DNA from: Natrinema salinisoli
GTDB taxonomy: Archaea; Halobacteriota; Halobacteria; Halobacteriales; Natrialbaceae
Assembly (NCBI RefSeq): GCF_020405205.1
Contig: NZ_CP084469.1
Coordinates: forward strand, 124,001-188,000
Reading direction: 5' to 3'
DNA length: 64,000 bases
Shown here: piece after piece, positions 9,336-16,838 of the stretch
How the letters are laid out: each line of letters opens with the position of its first letter
Numbering within the stretch: the first letter of the stretch is position 1
The notes under the pieces: generated by a model
Database searches by the model: none
What the model saw: only the letters and a program-made list of their open reading frames with translations
Told to the model about the DNA's origin: nothing
Made by a program: the position numbers and the translations under genes

Positions 9336-11825
9336 ATGGAAAGCTCAGACGAAACACCACTTTGCGGTACTCGCGTTTTCCTGTATCCTGGTGACCCGGA
9401 CGGGACAGGGATCATCGACTATGATCCCACCGATTACCGGGAGATCTATCAGGATCTGGACTTCGTGGACAGTACCCAGTTTATCCGCTCTCTCGAGCAA
9501 GATATCAAGCTGAAAAACCGGTCTCTCCTCCGCGTGACCGACGGGGAACGGTTTGAAGTCCCGGAATACCAGCGAAATTTCTCGTGGGAGGAAGAACAGC
9601 ACGAGGAACTCTGGGATACGTTACTGTCAATTCTGACGCTGAAACCGAAATCTGGCGAACTCCCGGTGGACACCTACTTCGGCACTGTGTATATTGCTCG
9701 GTCCGCCCAGGGAGAAGTCTATGAGATCATCGACGGCCAGCAACGACTCTCCACGGTCTCTATCCTGCTGAAGAACATCAAGGACCACCTCGAAGAGAAG
9801 CGGACGAAGGTTGACGGGCAGCTCCAGGCGTACGCCGAACATATATGCGAGGAATACCTTGACGAATTGCTGTACCGGCGGAAAGGCCCGACGGAGACAC
9901 CGTTCCTAGAACTCAACGACCACGACGACAGCATCTACGAGCTGCTGTTTCAGGACCCGGAGAAAAAGGTTCAGACCCTGAAGGCGATGGACCAGTACGA
10001 CGGCCGCAAGCAGAATGCCATCCGTCTCCGGGACCTCTTCGACGAGGTTGGTATCCCCGAAGAGGTCTACGAAGAGGACGAGGAGCTGGCTGACACCGAT
10101 CTACTGGAATCGTTCCGGTACTTTGGTGACTCCCACCGCCGACTCGTGCGGACCGACGAATACTACGATGCGAAAGTCGCAGAGTTCGCAGACCGAGAGG
10201 AGTTCGACACGGCCGAGAAGGAGGTCAAGGCCCTGCTTAACCTCGCACATTTCACGCTGCGGTCTCTCCGCGTTTCCGAGTGTATCTTCCAGACTGATAA
10301 CCAGGAACTTCGGATCGAGGTCTTCCAGTCGCTGAATGACCGTGGTGTTGAGCTCTCCAGTATGGACAAGGTCCGGGCCCGTATCGTCGGCCGGTTCCAG
10401 GGCGAATCTGACAGCGACAAGCAGATCGCCCGCTGGGAGAACGTGGTCCAGATGTTCGGCGGTGACGCAGACGCCGTTGAAGACTTCCTTGCCCATTACC
10501 TGGCTGCGACCGAGAAATCGTTTGACACCGTGACTGATGCCCGCAGTAACATGCTGGAAGCGTTCCGGCTGAAACAGATCGGTCGCCGTGATATCAAGTC
10601 ACGGCTGGCAAGCCCTGGGCAGGCCCGAGACTTCCTCGAGGAACTGGAGAACTACGCAGGCCGGTACCGGGAAATCGTGACCGCGGACCTGACCGATGAC
10701 GACACTGAATTAAAAAAGGAGTACCGGGAAGAGTGCGAAGCCATCCTCCAACGGCTCAACAAGCTGGGAACAACACAGTGGCGGCCGTTCGTCATGTATG
10801 TCTACCAGGCCGTGACCGAGGCTCCCGGGAAGGATGCGTTCCTGCGCGACATCCTGAAAACGGTCGAGAACATCACGTTCCGTGTCGCGATTTCCGATCT
10901 CGTGGCGACCGTCGTCGATGATACCTATCCGAAAACCTGCCAAGCGTTCCGGGAGCTCGAACAGTCCGGGAACCAGTTCGACACTGAGCAGATCAGTGCA
11001 ACACTGGTCGATAACATCGATAGTTCGGCACGGCAGCTCTTTGGCGAGTCGTTCATCGATATCCTTGTCACCAGTGAAAACTGGCGGAACAACCAGACGA
11101 AGCAATTGTTCCTGAAGATCGCGGACGAGGATTTCCGGAGACGGAACCAGACCGGGATCACGAAGTCCGAACTAAGTGAGGATCCGAGCGAGGTCCACAT
11201 TGAGCACATCCTCCCCATCTCGTACTTCCTCCCCGGCAAAGAGAACCCGTATGCATGGCTGGAGTGCTTCTTCGATAACGGGAAGCGCAACATGATCGAA
11301 ACACAGATCGATTATCTGCGTACACGGGATGCCCACCTTCTCTCCTCTGACGATCCCGGCTACGATGAGATCGAGCAGATCATCGAGGGAATCGAGGAAC
11401 GGTTTGTCCGCGACCTAGGGAACATGATGCTCCTCGACGAAGAGGTCAACAAACCGATCAAGAACCGGCTGTTCTCGGTGAAGCTCCGAGAATACCACCT
11501 CCGGCACAGCAAGGACATGGACAACCTCGTCAACCAGTACTTCTCGACCGCCGATAACGTCTCGACCGACAAACTCGAGGAGCTTCTCGGGTTGGAGCTG
11601 CCAGAGGATGAAACTCAGTTCGGAGACGTCCATCCCACGGTCCAGTACTTCAACGAGTGGTGGACCTACGAACAGTTGATCGACCGGAAAGCGCAGCTCA
11701 TCACCGCCATACTGGAATCATTGAAGTTCCGTACGGAAGATGATGAATTCGAACCGTACATGGACGATATCGAAGACTACGTAGGAGAGGATATTGAGAA
11801 ACGGCTGGCAGTGCTGACCGCGTAA
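9336..11825 (+). CDS. DUF262/DUF1524 protein (GmrSD type IV restriction-like; DGQQR plus HNH)
   Basis: This 829-residue protein has an N-terminal DUF262 domain: FEVPEYQRNFSWEEEQ, GTVYIARS and IIDGQQRLSTV, the DGQQR nucleotide-handling motif. Near residue 620 HIEHILPISY is the His-rich core of the DUF1524 HNH nuclease. GmrS/GmrD proteins with this layout cleave modified DNA and hydrolyse NTP. DpdB of known Dpd systems also has a DGQ(Q)R ParB-like ATPase domain. It could therefore be the ATPase partner of the DpdA-like enzyme, the restriction component, or both. The gene follows the GHKL gene after 85 bases that contain an ATTAA-like promoter element (tattaacg near 9304). Confidence 0.8.
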   Translation: MESSDETPLCGTRVFLYPGDPDGTGIIDYDPTDYREIYQDLDFVDSTQFIRSLEQDIKLKNRSLLRVTDGERFEVPEYQRNFSWEEEQHEELWDTLLSILTLKPKSGELPVDTYFGTVYIARSAQGEVYEIIDGQQRLSTVSILLKNIKDHLEEKRTKVDGQLQAYAEHICEEYLDELLYRRKGPTETPFLELNDHDDSIYELLFQDPEKKVQTLKAMDQYDGRKQNAIRLRDLFDEVGIPEEVYEEDEELADTDLLESFRYFGDSHRRLVRTDEYYDAKVAEFADREEFDTAEKEVKALLNLAHFTLRSLRVSECIFQTDNQELRIEVFQSLNDRGVELSSMDKVRARIVGRFQGESDSDKQIARWENVVQMFGGDADAVEDFLAHYLAATEKSFDTVTDARSNMLEAFRLKQIGRRDIKSRLASPGQARDFLEELENYAGRYREIVTADLTDDDTELKKEYREECEAILQRLNKLGTTQWRPFVMYVYQAVTEAPGKDAFLRDILKTVENITFRVAISDLVATVVDDTYPKTCQAFRELEQSGNQFDTEQISATLVDNIDSSARQLFGESFIDILVTSENWRNNQTKQLFLKIADEDFRRRNQTGITKSELSEDPSEVHIEHILPISYFLPGKENPYAWLECFFDNGKRNMIETQIDYLRTRDAHLLSSDDPGYDEIEQIIEGIEERFVRDLGNMMLLDEEVNKPIKNRLFSVKLREYHLRHSKDMDNLVNQYFSTADNVSTDKLEELLGLELPEDETQFGDVHPTVQYFNEWWTYEQLIDRKAQLITAILESLKFRTEDDEFEPYMDDIEDYVGEDIEKRLAVLTA

Positions 11826-11843
11826 TAGAGAGACGGAATTCGG

Positions 11844-12407
11844 CTATTCGGTCCAGTCGGAAAGATCTGCAGAAGCCTCCTCGGGTTCCACGCCGAGGAA
11901 TTCAGATACGTTCTCATGGAAAATACGCTGGTGTGCATAGAGCGTTTTCTTTGTGGCCTCACTGTGGCCGGCCAGTTTGATCGTGTCGACCATCCGCAGC
12001 AAGTGCTCCAGTTTCTGCTTTGACCGGTTGTACGGCTCTGACCGGAACTCTCGTTCCTCCTCGGACACTAGTTCAACCGTTCCGTCCGGATGCTCAAGGT
12101 TCAGGTCGACGGAACCGCTCGGCGACGTGATTTCGTCGTCAAAATTCAAATACGGTTGGTGCGTAGACAGCAGTTTCTGTTCGGCACGGTCTGTCTCAGA
12201 CGTTTCCCACCAGTCCACGTAGGAAATATCCCAAATATCTAGTCGGCCGTAACTGACCACGCTGGAATCCTGCCGGACAAAGTGCTGTCTGAGGCGGCTC
12301 CGGAGTTTACTGGACTTTCCTGCATAGGCGGCTTTGCCATCAAGATCAAACATACAGTAGACACCCGGGGTTCCGGTTGGAACCGATTTGAGGTTCTCAG
12401 AAATCAT
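11844..12407 (-). CDS. GIY-YIG nuclease domain protein
   Basis: The 187-residue product begins with a GIY-YIG domain: GVYCMFDLDGKAAYAGKSS carries the GVY and YAG pair, followed by LRSRLRQHF with the catalytic-type Arg. GIY-YIG nucleases cut DNA in repair, homing and restriction. The rest of the protein is acidic with a helical C-terminus (SEATKKTLYAHQRIF). It converges on the DUF262 gene, with 18 bases between the stops. It is the last gene on the minus strand before the plus-strand defence operon and may be part of the mobile element or an anti-competitor nuclease. Confidence 0.75.
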   Translation of the reverse strand: MISENLKSVPTGTPGVYCMFDLDGKAAYAGKSSKLRSRLRQHFVRQDSSVVSYGRLDIWDISYVDWWETSETDRAEQKLLSTHQPYLNFDDEITSPSGSVDLNLEHPDGTVELVSEEEREFRSEPYNRSKQKLEHLLRMVDTIKLAGHSEATKKTLYAHQRIFHENVSEFLGVEPEEASADLSDWTE

Positions 12408-12446
12408 CTTCTGGGAGGAGTTCCGGCATACTACCGGTTAAATCCC

Positions 12447-12731
12447 CTACTCTTTCTCTATATATTCAGTCCACTGTTCCAACAGGTCATACGCCGGATG
12501 CTTGTATAGAACCTCGTCACACGATTTGCAGGCTGTGTACAGGCATCCTTTCTGGTCCCAGTAATCGGTGCGCTGGATCACTGCGTCCTCATGGTGGCCG
12601 TAGTGCCCGCCCTCGTACCGCATATGATCGAACTCGGTGCCTTGGCACTCAGGACACGGCTCGAGCAACCCTTCCCAATCATCCCGAGACACGTACTCGA
12701 CGTCCAGGGTATCGTCAGAGGTAAGATGCAA
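12447..12731 (-). CDS. Small zinc-ribbon protein
   Basis: This 94-residue protein has two CxxC pairs, PCPECQG and ACKSCDE, separated by a His-rich loop (GGHYGHHEDA), which fits one zinc ribbon. No ATG or GTG is available in frame after the upstream gene's stop, so a TTG at 12731 is taken as the start. The frame is open back to that stop. Function is unknown; many such proteins in this element may mediate DNA or RNA binding. Confidence 0.6.
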   Translation of the reverse strand: MHLTSDDTLDVEYVSRDDWEGLLEPCPECQGTEFDHMRYEGGHYGHHEDAVIQRTDYWDQKGCLYTACKSCDEVLYKHPAYDLLEQWTEYIEKE

Positions 12732-12779
12732 CTCGTACGTTTCAGTGAAGTCGTTCCCGTCGTCTGAGCCGATCGTGGT

Positions 12780-12980
12780 TCACCTGTCTGTTTCGTCGTG
12801 TTCGATGTGATCGCCGCGGAGGATGCGTTCTTCCTGGATATCGGCGCTGCTGTTGATGGCATGCAGGTACTGGGCGGCCTCGAGCAGCATCGCGATCTGG
12901 ACCGCATTGTACTCCTGCTGCAATCCTTTGAGTAGATCGGTAGCGGCCTGTACAAGATTCGGCCGTTCTTCGTCTGCCAC
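12780..12980 (-). CDS. Small helical protein of unknown function
   Basis: The 66-residue acidic product is predicted to be mostly helical (VQAATDLLKGLQQEYNAVQIAMLLEAAQYLHAI, here read as two helices). It starts with GTG at 12980. It precedes the zinc-ribbon gene on the same strand. No family was recognised. Regular amphipathic spacing supports a real gene. Confidence 0.5.
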   Translation of the reverse strand: MADEERPNLVQAATDLLKGLQQEYNAVQIAMLLEAAQYLHAINSSADIQEERILRGDHIEHDETDR

Positions 12981-13129
12981 GGGAAAATCACCGGGAGAAC
13001 CTGTACCCGTGGAGGCTTTTAACCGGATAGGCGGTTTCCATGCAACCGGTCAGATAGAATCGGCACCGGGTTACGCAACCCCCTCAAGCACTATTGCTAC
13101 GGAAAGACTTTCTACAGTCAAATGTCGTC

Positions 13130-14017
13130 ATGAGACACCCAGAGCCAGGAAAAACCTTCCTCGGGGTAATCGGTCGAATCAGCAATAATGGTAATGGGAT
13201 GATCGCAGACCATGAGATCAATATCGGTCCTGCATCTAATGCTGATGTCGGGAAAGCGGTAGAGGTGGATAGGGAAAGCGGTGAATATACGATCCGAGAG
13301 GAGATCCCTGAGGACACAGCCAAAGAATTACTGAAAAGACATGTTGATAGGAAGACCCCCTCGTCATTTAATCCGTTGCGATCACAGGGCGATCTTCAAG
13401 GAGAAGCAATAACGGTTGTTCCTAAAGAAACTCTCTATGAGGACGGCCTCTACTATGAAAATACAGGCGTTCCGGTTGCCAATGCTGAAGGAAGGACGAT
13501 CTTCGCTATAGGGGCTAACGTCGGTGAGGAAGTCAAGATCGAAGTTGAAAGTTCGAGTCCGTTATACGCGATCGGTGAAGTGGTTTCAGCTGCTGTTGAT
13601 GTGGAGTCAGATACGGGGTCGGCTGATTCCGATGAGGAGTCATCAGCGTCTACCCTCAACACGTTACGAGAAAAAGCCGAGGAGGACGCTGTTGATGAAG
13701 TGCCCGAAGATGCGGAAGTGAATCGGAGTTCAACAGAGCAATACACGCGGTCGTTGTGGGTGAAGCGATACGTCAAAGAACGGGCTGGGGGCCGATGCGA
13801 GGGTTGTGGAGAACCGGCGCCGTTCACTAGCAAAACGGGAGAACCATACCTACACGCCCATCACGTTCATGAATTGAGCAATGGTGGATCTGATACGCCT
13901 GATACCGTGATCGCTCTTTGTCCGAACTGCCATTACCGTATCCACCACGGTGACGACGGCGACGAATACAATGAAGACCTGCTCGAAATCGTTCAAGAGA
14001 TTGAGGGAGATGACTAG
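13130..14017 (+). CDS. HNH endonuclease with N-terminal TRAM/OB-like domain
   Basis: The 295-residue protein ends in an HNH domain: CEGCGEPAPF, LHAHHVHELSNGG and LCPNCHYRIHHG supply the two zinc CxxC pairs and the catalytic His residues. The N-terminus (FLGVIGRISNNGNGM, then ADHEINIGPA) resembles a TRAM or OB strand set. An acidic linker (SADSDEESSAS) joins them. The ATG at 13130 is preferred over the TTG at 13094 because the domain begins immediately after it. It faces the opposite direction from its neighbours and has its own promoter region at 12990-13120. McrA-like nucleases have a similar C-terminal domain; the target is unknown. Confidence 0.8.
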   Translation: MRHPEPGKTFLGVIGRISNNGNGMIADHEINIGPASNADVGKAVEVDRESGEYTIREEIPEDTAKELLKRHVDRKTPSSFNPLRSQGDLQGEAITVVPKETLYEDGLYYENTGVPVANAEGRTIFAIGANVGEEVKIEVESSSPLYAIGEVVSAAVDVESDTGSADSDEESSASTLNTLREKAEEDAVDEVPEDAEVNRSSTEQYTRSLWVKRYVKERAGGRCEGCGEPAPFTSKTGEPYLHAHHVHELSNGGSDTPDTVIALCPNCHYRIHHGDDGDEYNEDLLEIVQEIEGDD

Positions 14018-14286
14018 GGTTTCTTGTCTTCGAAATCTATGACGCAGGTTTCGTCCTGCGTTTCCACCTTCAGCAGTTGATCCACATCGGCATCGTTCAA
14101 TCCGTGCAGCCACCGGACCGTCATTGGCTCCGAGATTTGGTTTCCGCAGCAATCGCAGTAGGCTGCGTCAATCCGCATACTCCACGAGACCAGCGGGAGT
14201 CGGTATCCATCAACGGATGTTCTGAAATCGCCGTTTGCCAGCGTCAAATCGCGGCCGGGAACTGTGTGGACCGTGGATGCATCCAT
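14014..14286 (-). CDS. Small protein with CDCCG motif
   Basis: This 90-residue protein has one cysteine cluster (YCDCCGNQI) and no second pair, so it may hold zinc only as a dimer. It begins with ATG at 14286 and its stop overlaps the HNH stop by 4 bases on the other strand. It is the last gene of a minus-strand run that extends from about 16.8 kb. Function unknown. Confidence 0.5.
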   Translation of the reverse strand: MDASTVHTVPGRDLTLANGDFRTSVDGYRLPLVSWSMRIDAAYCDCCGNQISEPMTVRWLHGLNDADVDQLLKVETQDETCVIDFEDKKP

Positions 14287-14499
14287 TCAACTATCATCCT
14301 CCGAAGGGTTGTGTAGGAATTTTGGTCGGGCGTTGTCCAGCCCGTATGCAACCAAAGTAACCACAATCAGCGGGATGGCCAGTATCAACAGGATCACCAC
14401 CGCCAGCAACACGATGATCACGTACGGAATCGCCGTTATGCCAACGATTGTCTGCAGTACAGGGTTGTCAATCTCTTCACCCAAACCGCTGATTTTCAC
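14287..14499 (-). CDS. Small membrane protein
   Basis: The 70-residue product has one long hydrophobic stretch that can form two adjacent transmembrane helices (TIVGITAIPYVIIVLLAVVI and the following LLILAIPLIVVTLVAYGL). It ends in a short charged tail. The GTG start at 14499 overlaps the stop of the upstream gene (GTGA arrangement). Function unknown. Confidence 0.6.
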   Translation of the reverse strand: MKISGLGEEIDNPVLQTIVGITAIPYVIIVLLAVVILLILAIPLIVVTLVAYGLDNARPKFLHNPSEDDS

Positions 14500-14807
14500 C
14501 TCATATCACCCGCTGTAGGTTCGTCTCGGAAATCTTGTAGTAGGTAGTTCAGCAGGTTGATTGTGAACTGGATTTCATGGCTCTCATGCGGTGACTGGTA
14601 CATGACCAGCGGCCAGCTAGCATAGTCGTGCTCGCAATCCAATTCGTCATATTCCAGTGGATCATCGATATGGTTACCATGCCGTGTTATGTCTCGTTCC
14701 TGGCACTCAGCGCAGACACGAATCTCGTACACATTATCCTCTCTGTAGATCTCCATTGACTCCTCCAGGAAGTCAACCATGTCCTCAATCTCCTGCTCGC
14801 TCATCAT
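14496..14807 (-). CDS. Hypothetical protein with CxxC-type motif
   Basis: This 103-residue acidic protein begins at one of two adjacent ATG codons (14807 or 14804). It contains VCAECQERD and a later CEHDYASWP segment, suggesting metal binding. The N-terminus (EQEIEDMVDFLEESMEIY) is a charged helix. The gene is translationally coupled to the membrane-protein gene downstream. No known family was recognised. Confidence 0.5.
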   Translation of the reverse strand: MMSEQEIEDMVDFLEESMEIYREDNVYEIRVCAECQERDITRHGNHIDDPLEYDELDCEHDYASWPLVMYQSPHESHEIQFTINLLNYLLQDFRDEPTAGDMR

Positions 14808-14811
14808 CGCT

Positions 14812-14973
14812 CTAGTTCCCTCGGATCTCTTCAACCGCGTCTTCCAACTGCTCAATAAGTTTCTCTGCCTCCTCCGCATCCAGGTAGTGATCGCACGTAA
14901 TCATCCCGGACGGGCCACGCGCATCCATCAACCGTACCTGCTTTCCGTCAACTTCAGCTTCCAGCGTTCTCAC
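14812..14973 (-). CDS. Small hypothetical protein (53 aa)
   Basis: A 53-residue frame fills the space between two accepted genes. It starts with GTG at 14973 inside the shared junction sequence GAGGGTGAGA and stops with TAG at 14812-14814. The product reads MRTLEAEVDGKQVRL, then a GPSGMITCDHYLDAEEAEK segment and a helical end. The overlap of its start with the end of the zinc-ribbon gene upstream fits the element's coupling pattern. Function unknown. Confidence 0.55.
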   Translation of the reverse strand: MRTLEAEVDGKQVRLMDARGPSGMITCDHYLDAEEAEKLIEQLEDAVEEIRGN

Positions 14974-15160
14974 CCTCTTTTACCGGCATGTGCGGTAACT
15001 GCACTACCCGCCCACAGCCAGCACAGTAGTATTCCTCATCGTTTACCAGCGGATCTCGCCAGCGTGAGATAACGATATGAAACTCTTTGCTTCCACACTC
15101 ACTGCAGGAGACCATCCCCTCATAGTTGTCAATCCGTACACCGTCTGATCCTATTTCCAT
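14954..15160 (-). CDS. Zinc-ribbon protein
   Basis: The 68-residue product has two CxxC knuckles, SCSECGSKEF and YCAGCGRVV, about 26 residues apart, a classical zinc ribbon. It starts with ATG at 15160, one base after the stop region of the upstream gene. Likely a nucleic-acid-binding or protein-docking module. No specific family was recognised. Confidence 0.6.
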   Translation of the reverse strand: MEIGSDGVRIDNYEGMVSCSECGSKEFHIVISRWRDPLVNDEEYYCAGCGRVVQLPHMPVKEGENAGS

Positions 15161-15161
15161 T

Positions 15162-15488
15162 CTACTCGTCGCACCTCGTTTTCTGTCCGGAAACTCCGAG
15201 TTCGTTTTTTAGGTCAGCTATTACATCCTCTACATCCCTGAAACTCAGTCCACGATCGCCGCGAATATCCCGTCGTTCAATCTCTTCTTCCATCTCGTCT
15301 AATCGTTCGCGGAGGTCTTCGCCTGCATAGAGTTTGACGCGGTGCAGCTCATCCTTGCTTCCTCGTTCATCAGGTCCTCTATGAGCTGGACAGCCGTCTT
15401 CTCCCCATCCGACAAACGTATGGCCGCATTCTTCGCACCGCCACGCAAATTCCATGGCTGGTTCTATTTCGTCACTCAGTGCTATCAC
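15162..15488 (-). CDS. Zinc-finger and coiled-coil protein
   Basis: The N-terminal third carries RCEECGHTF and DGCPAHRGP (Cys and His ligands). The rest is a charged coiled coil (LRERLDEMEEEIERR). The start is GTG at 15488 within GAGGGTGATAGCACTGAG. An in-frame CTG lies three codons further, at the position where paralogous junctions have GTG AGT GAG. The junction sequence is identical over 18 bases to the one at 16357-16376. Function unknown. Confidence 0.55.
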   Translation of the reverse strand: MIALSDEIEPAMEFAWRCEECGHTFVGWGEDGCPAHRGPDERGSKDELHRVKLYAGEDLRERLDEMEEEIERRDIRGDRGLSFRDVEDVIADLKNELGVSGQKTRCDE

Positions 15489-15513
15489 CCTCAGTTTCCG
15501 CTCCGATCTCTAC

Positions 15514-15999
15514 CTATTGACTAGGTAGGACGGTTTCGAAGTTCTCGTGTTTAGCGTATGGATCTGCCCAACAATCGTCTTCATGGATCGCTTCTCTATC
15601 ATCAAGGAACTCGTCTATGTTGGTGCATCGCCGGAACACAATATGTGCGACAGCGTTGCTGTAATCGTCAAAAAGTGGGTATCCAGTGTTACGTGATGCG
15701 ACTTTGAAGTCGAATATGTCGACCTCCTCCGATCCAAGTAGTTTCTTGGCCTCAACTAGGCCCTCGACATCGATTGCGGACGGTCCAAGGACCTCAATGA
15801 GCAGAATGATATTATTCTCCTGCCCAGGTCCCTCAACCCAATTCCATCTATCAATCACCGATGCGCCACCCTCGGTGCATTTTTCAACAAGTTCACGTCC
15901 GAACTGGATGATGAATCCGTCCTCGATCACTGACTGCCAGTTTTCCGCAGTCACATTCCGTGTCTCTGGTTCGGGTTCTGGAACATCTGTATCACCCAT
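15514..15999 (-). CDS. Hypothetical protein, restriction-nuclease-like fold possible
   Basis: A 161-residue acidic protein read from ATG at 15999. It alternates hydrophobic strands and helices (NIILLIEVLGPSAIDVEGL, EVDIFDFKVASRNTGYP). That layout could fit an alpha/beta fold, but no catalytic motif is convincing. It lies between two genes with the typical GTG junction module. Function not assigned. Confidence 0.5.
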   Translation of the reverse strand: MGDTDVPEPEPETRNVTAENWQSVIEDGFIIQFGRELVEKCTEGGASVIDRWNWVEGPGQENNIILLIEVLGPSAIDVEGLVEAKKLLGSEEVDIFDFKVASRNTGYPLFDDYSNAVAHIVFRRCTNIDEFLDDREAIHEDDCWADPYAKHENFETVLPSQ

Positions 16000-16174
16000 C
16001 ACTCTCACCCTGCGATTTCTCTGCGGAAACTGCATCTCTCGCTTCCTGAATGATATTCTGACCGCCTTTCCGCTGGTCCTCAGTCAATAGTCCCTCGTTC
16101 TGCATCGTGAACAGCATGTCCTCAGTAACCTCTGCCAGCTTCATCACCGCAGTTTCTATCTGTTCCTCACTCAC
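15992..16174 (-). CDS. Small helical protein
   Basis: The 60-residue product starts GTG AGT GAG at 16174, four bases after an AGGTGGTAG ribosome-binding sequence. An in-frame GTG at 16183 is the alternative start. The sequence (QIETAVMKLAEVTEDMLF) is helical. It overlaps the next gene by 8 bases. Function unknown. Confidence 0.5.
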   Translation of the reverse strand: MSEEQIETAVMKLAEVTEDMLFTMQNEGLLTEDQRKGGQNIIQEARDAVSAEKSQGESDG

Positions 16175-16370
16175 CGCTACCACCTTTCTCGCCTTGGTAG
16201 TGTTCACATTCAGGATTCCAGCATTCCAGTTCCTCTGTCCACGGATTCCAGTATAGACGTTCATTGCATCCCTGATTACACCTGAATGCTGCTTCCGGCA
16301 CTGCTGCCGAGTTTAACGGTGACATCTCCGGCGGCTGTAAATAATCTGGCTTATTGCTCAGTGCTATCAC
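16167..16370 (-). CDS. Zinc-ribbon protein
   Basis: A 67-residue protein with RCNQGCNERLYW and ECWNPECEHY, two CxxxC-type pairs that could bind one zinc. The GTG start at 16370 lies in the sequence GAGGGTGATAGCACTGAG and overlaps the end of the upstream gene. Part of the small-gene run 14.0-16.8 kb. Confidence 0.5.
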   Translation of the reverse strand: MIALSNKPDYLQPPEMSPLNSAAVPEAAFRCNQGCNERLYWNPWTEELECWNPECEHYQGEKGGSGE

Positions 16371-16539
16371 CCTCCTCTTTCTCGCGGATATTTACGACGC
16401 GTCTTGCGATCGCCTCTGACAGCGTTTGTGCATCCCCATACCAGATCGTGTCATCCGGCAGCCGATCGTCATCTGCCTCCTGGATGACCTCACCGATCTC
16501 CTGAACTAGTTCGTGCTCATCATGCTCCATCGTCGTCAC
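16351..16539 (-). CDS. Small acidic hypothetical protein
   Basis: The 62-residue product is read from GTG at 16539; an ATG at 16530 is the alternative. It ends in KEEGDSTEQ, where the EGDST codons double as the ribosome-binding and start module of the next gene. A matching EGDSTE tail without a gene body lies near 15.49 kb. Function unknown. Confidence 0.5.
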   Translation of the reverse strand: MTTMEHDEHELVQEIGEVIQEADDDRLPDDTIWYGDAQTLSEAIARRVVNIREKEEGDSTEQ

Positions 16540-16555
16540 CTGTGTTGTTCCGGAG

Positions 16556-16756
16556 TTAGAGCCGGATCTTGTGATCGGACCAGAGGGTGAGCCGGTTGTT
16601 CAGTTCTTTCCTGTCCACCTTTCCTTGGTCGTGGAGTTCTTCGAGGTCGTCGGCGACGGTCTTCCAGTGGACGCCGAGTTGGTCGGCGATCGTGTTTGTG
16701 GAGACTGGTCGTTCCTCGTTCTCGAGTATCTGCAGGATTCGCTGTTTGCGGCTCAC
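16556..16756 (-). CDS. Winged-helix DNA-binding regulator
   Basis: The 66-residue product is almost entirely a winged helix-turn-helix: RKQRILQILENEERPVSTN, then TIADQLGVHWKTVADDLEEL as the recognition helix pair, then a wing (RKELNNRLTLW). The GTG at 16756 is chosen over an upstream in-frame start at 16804 because a TATA element and a perfect palindrome lie between them. The protein would be the first gene of the operon running down to 14.0 kb and a good candidate for an autorepressor that binds TGAGAACGTTCTCA. The binding target is inference from position. Confidence 0.7.
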   Translation of the reverse strand: MSRKQRILQILENEERPVSTNTIADQLGVHWKTVADDLEELHDQGKVDRKELNNRLTLWSDHKIRL

Positions 16757-16767
16757 CGCCTCACCAC

Positions 16768-16800
16768 TGAGAACGTTCTCACACCTGAACTTTTTATACC
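16768..16800 (-). promoter_or_regulatory. Promoter with TGAGAACGTTCTCA palindrome
   Basis: On the minus strand a TATA box (GGTATAAAAAG, 16790-16800) is followed by a perfect 14-bp palindrome TGAGAACGTTCTCA (16768-16781). The palindrome covers the expected transcription start, about 12 bases before the GTG of the winged-helix gene. A repressor bound here would block initiation. The same palindrome recurs at 35157-35170 and inside a gene at 21930-21943. Confidence 0.6.
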
Positions 16801-16838
16801 ACACCCCTGTTGACCACGGAGTTCACACTTCCTACAAG

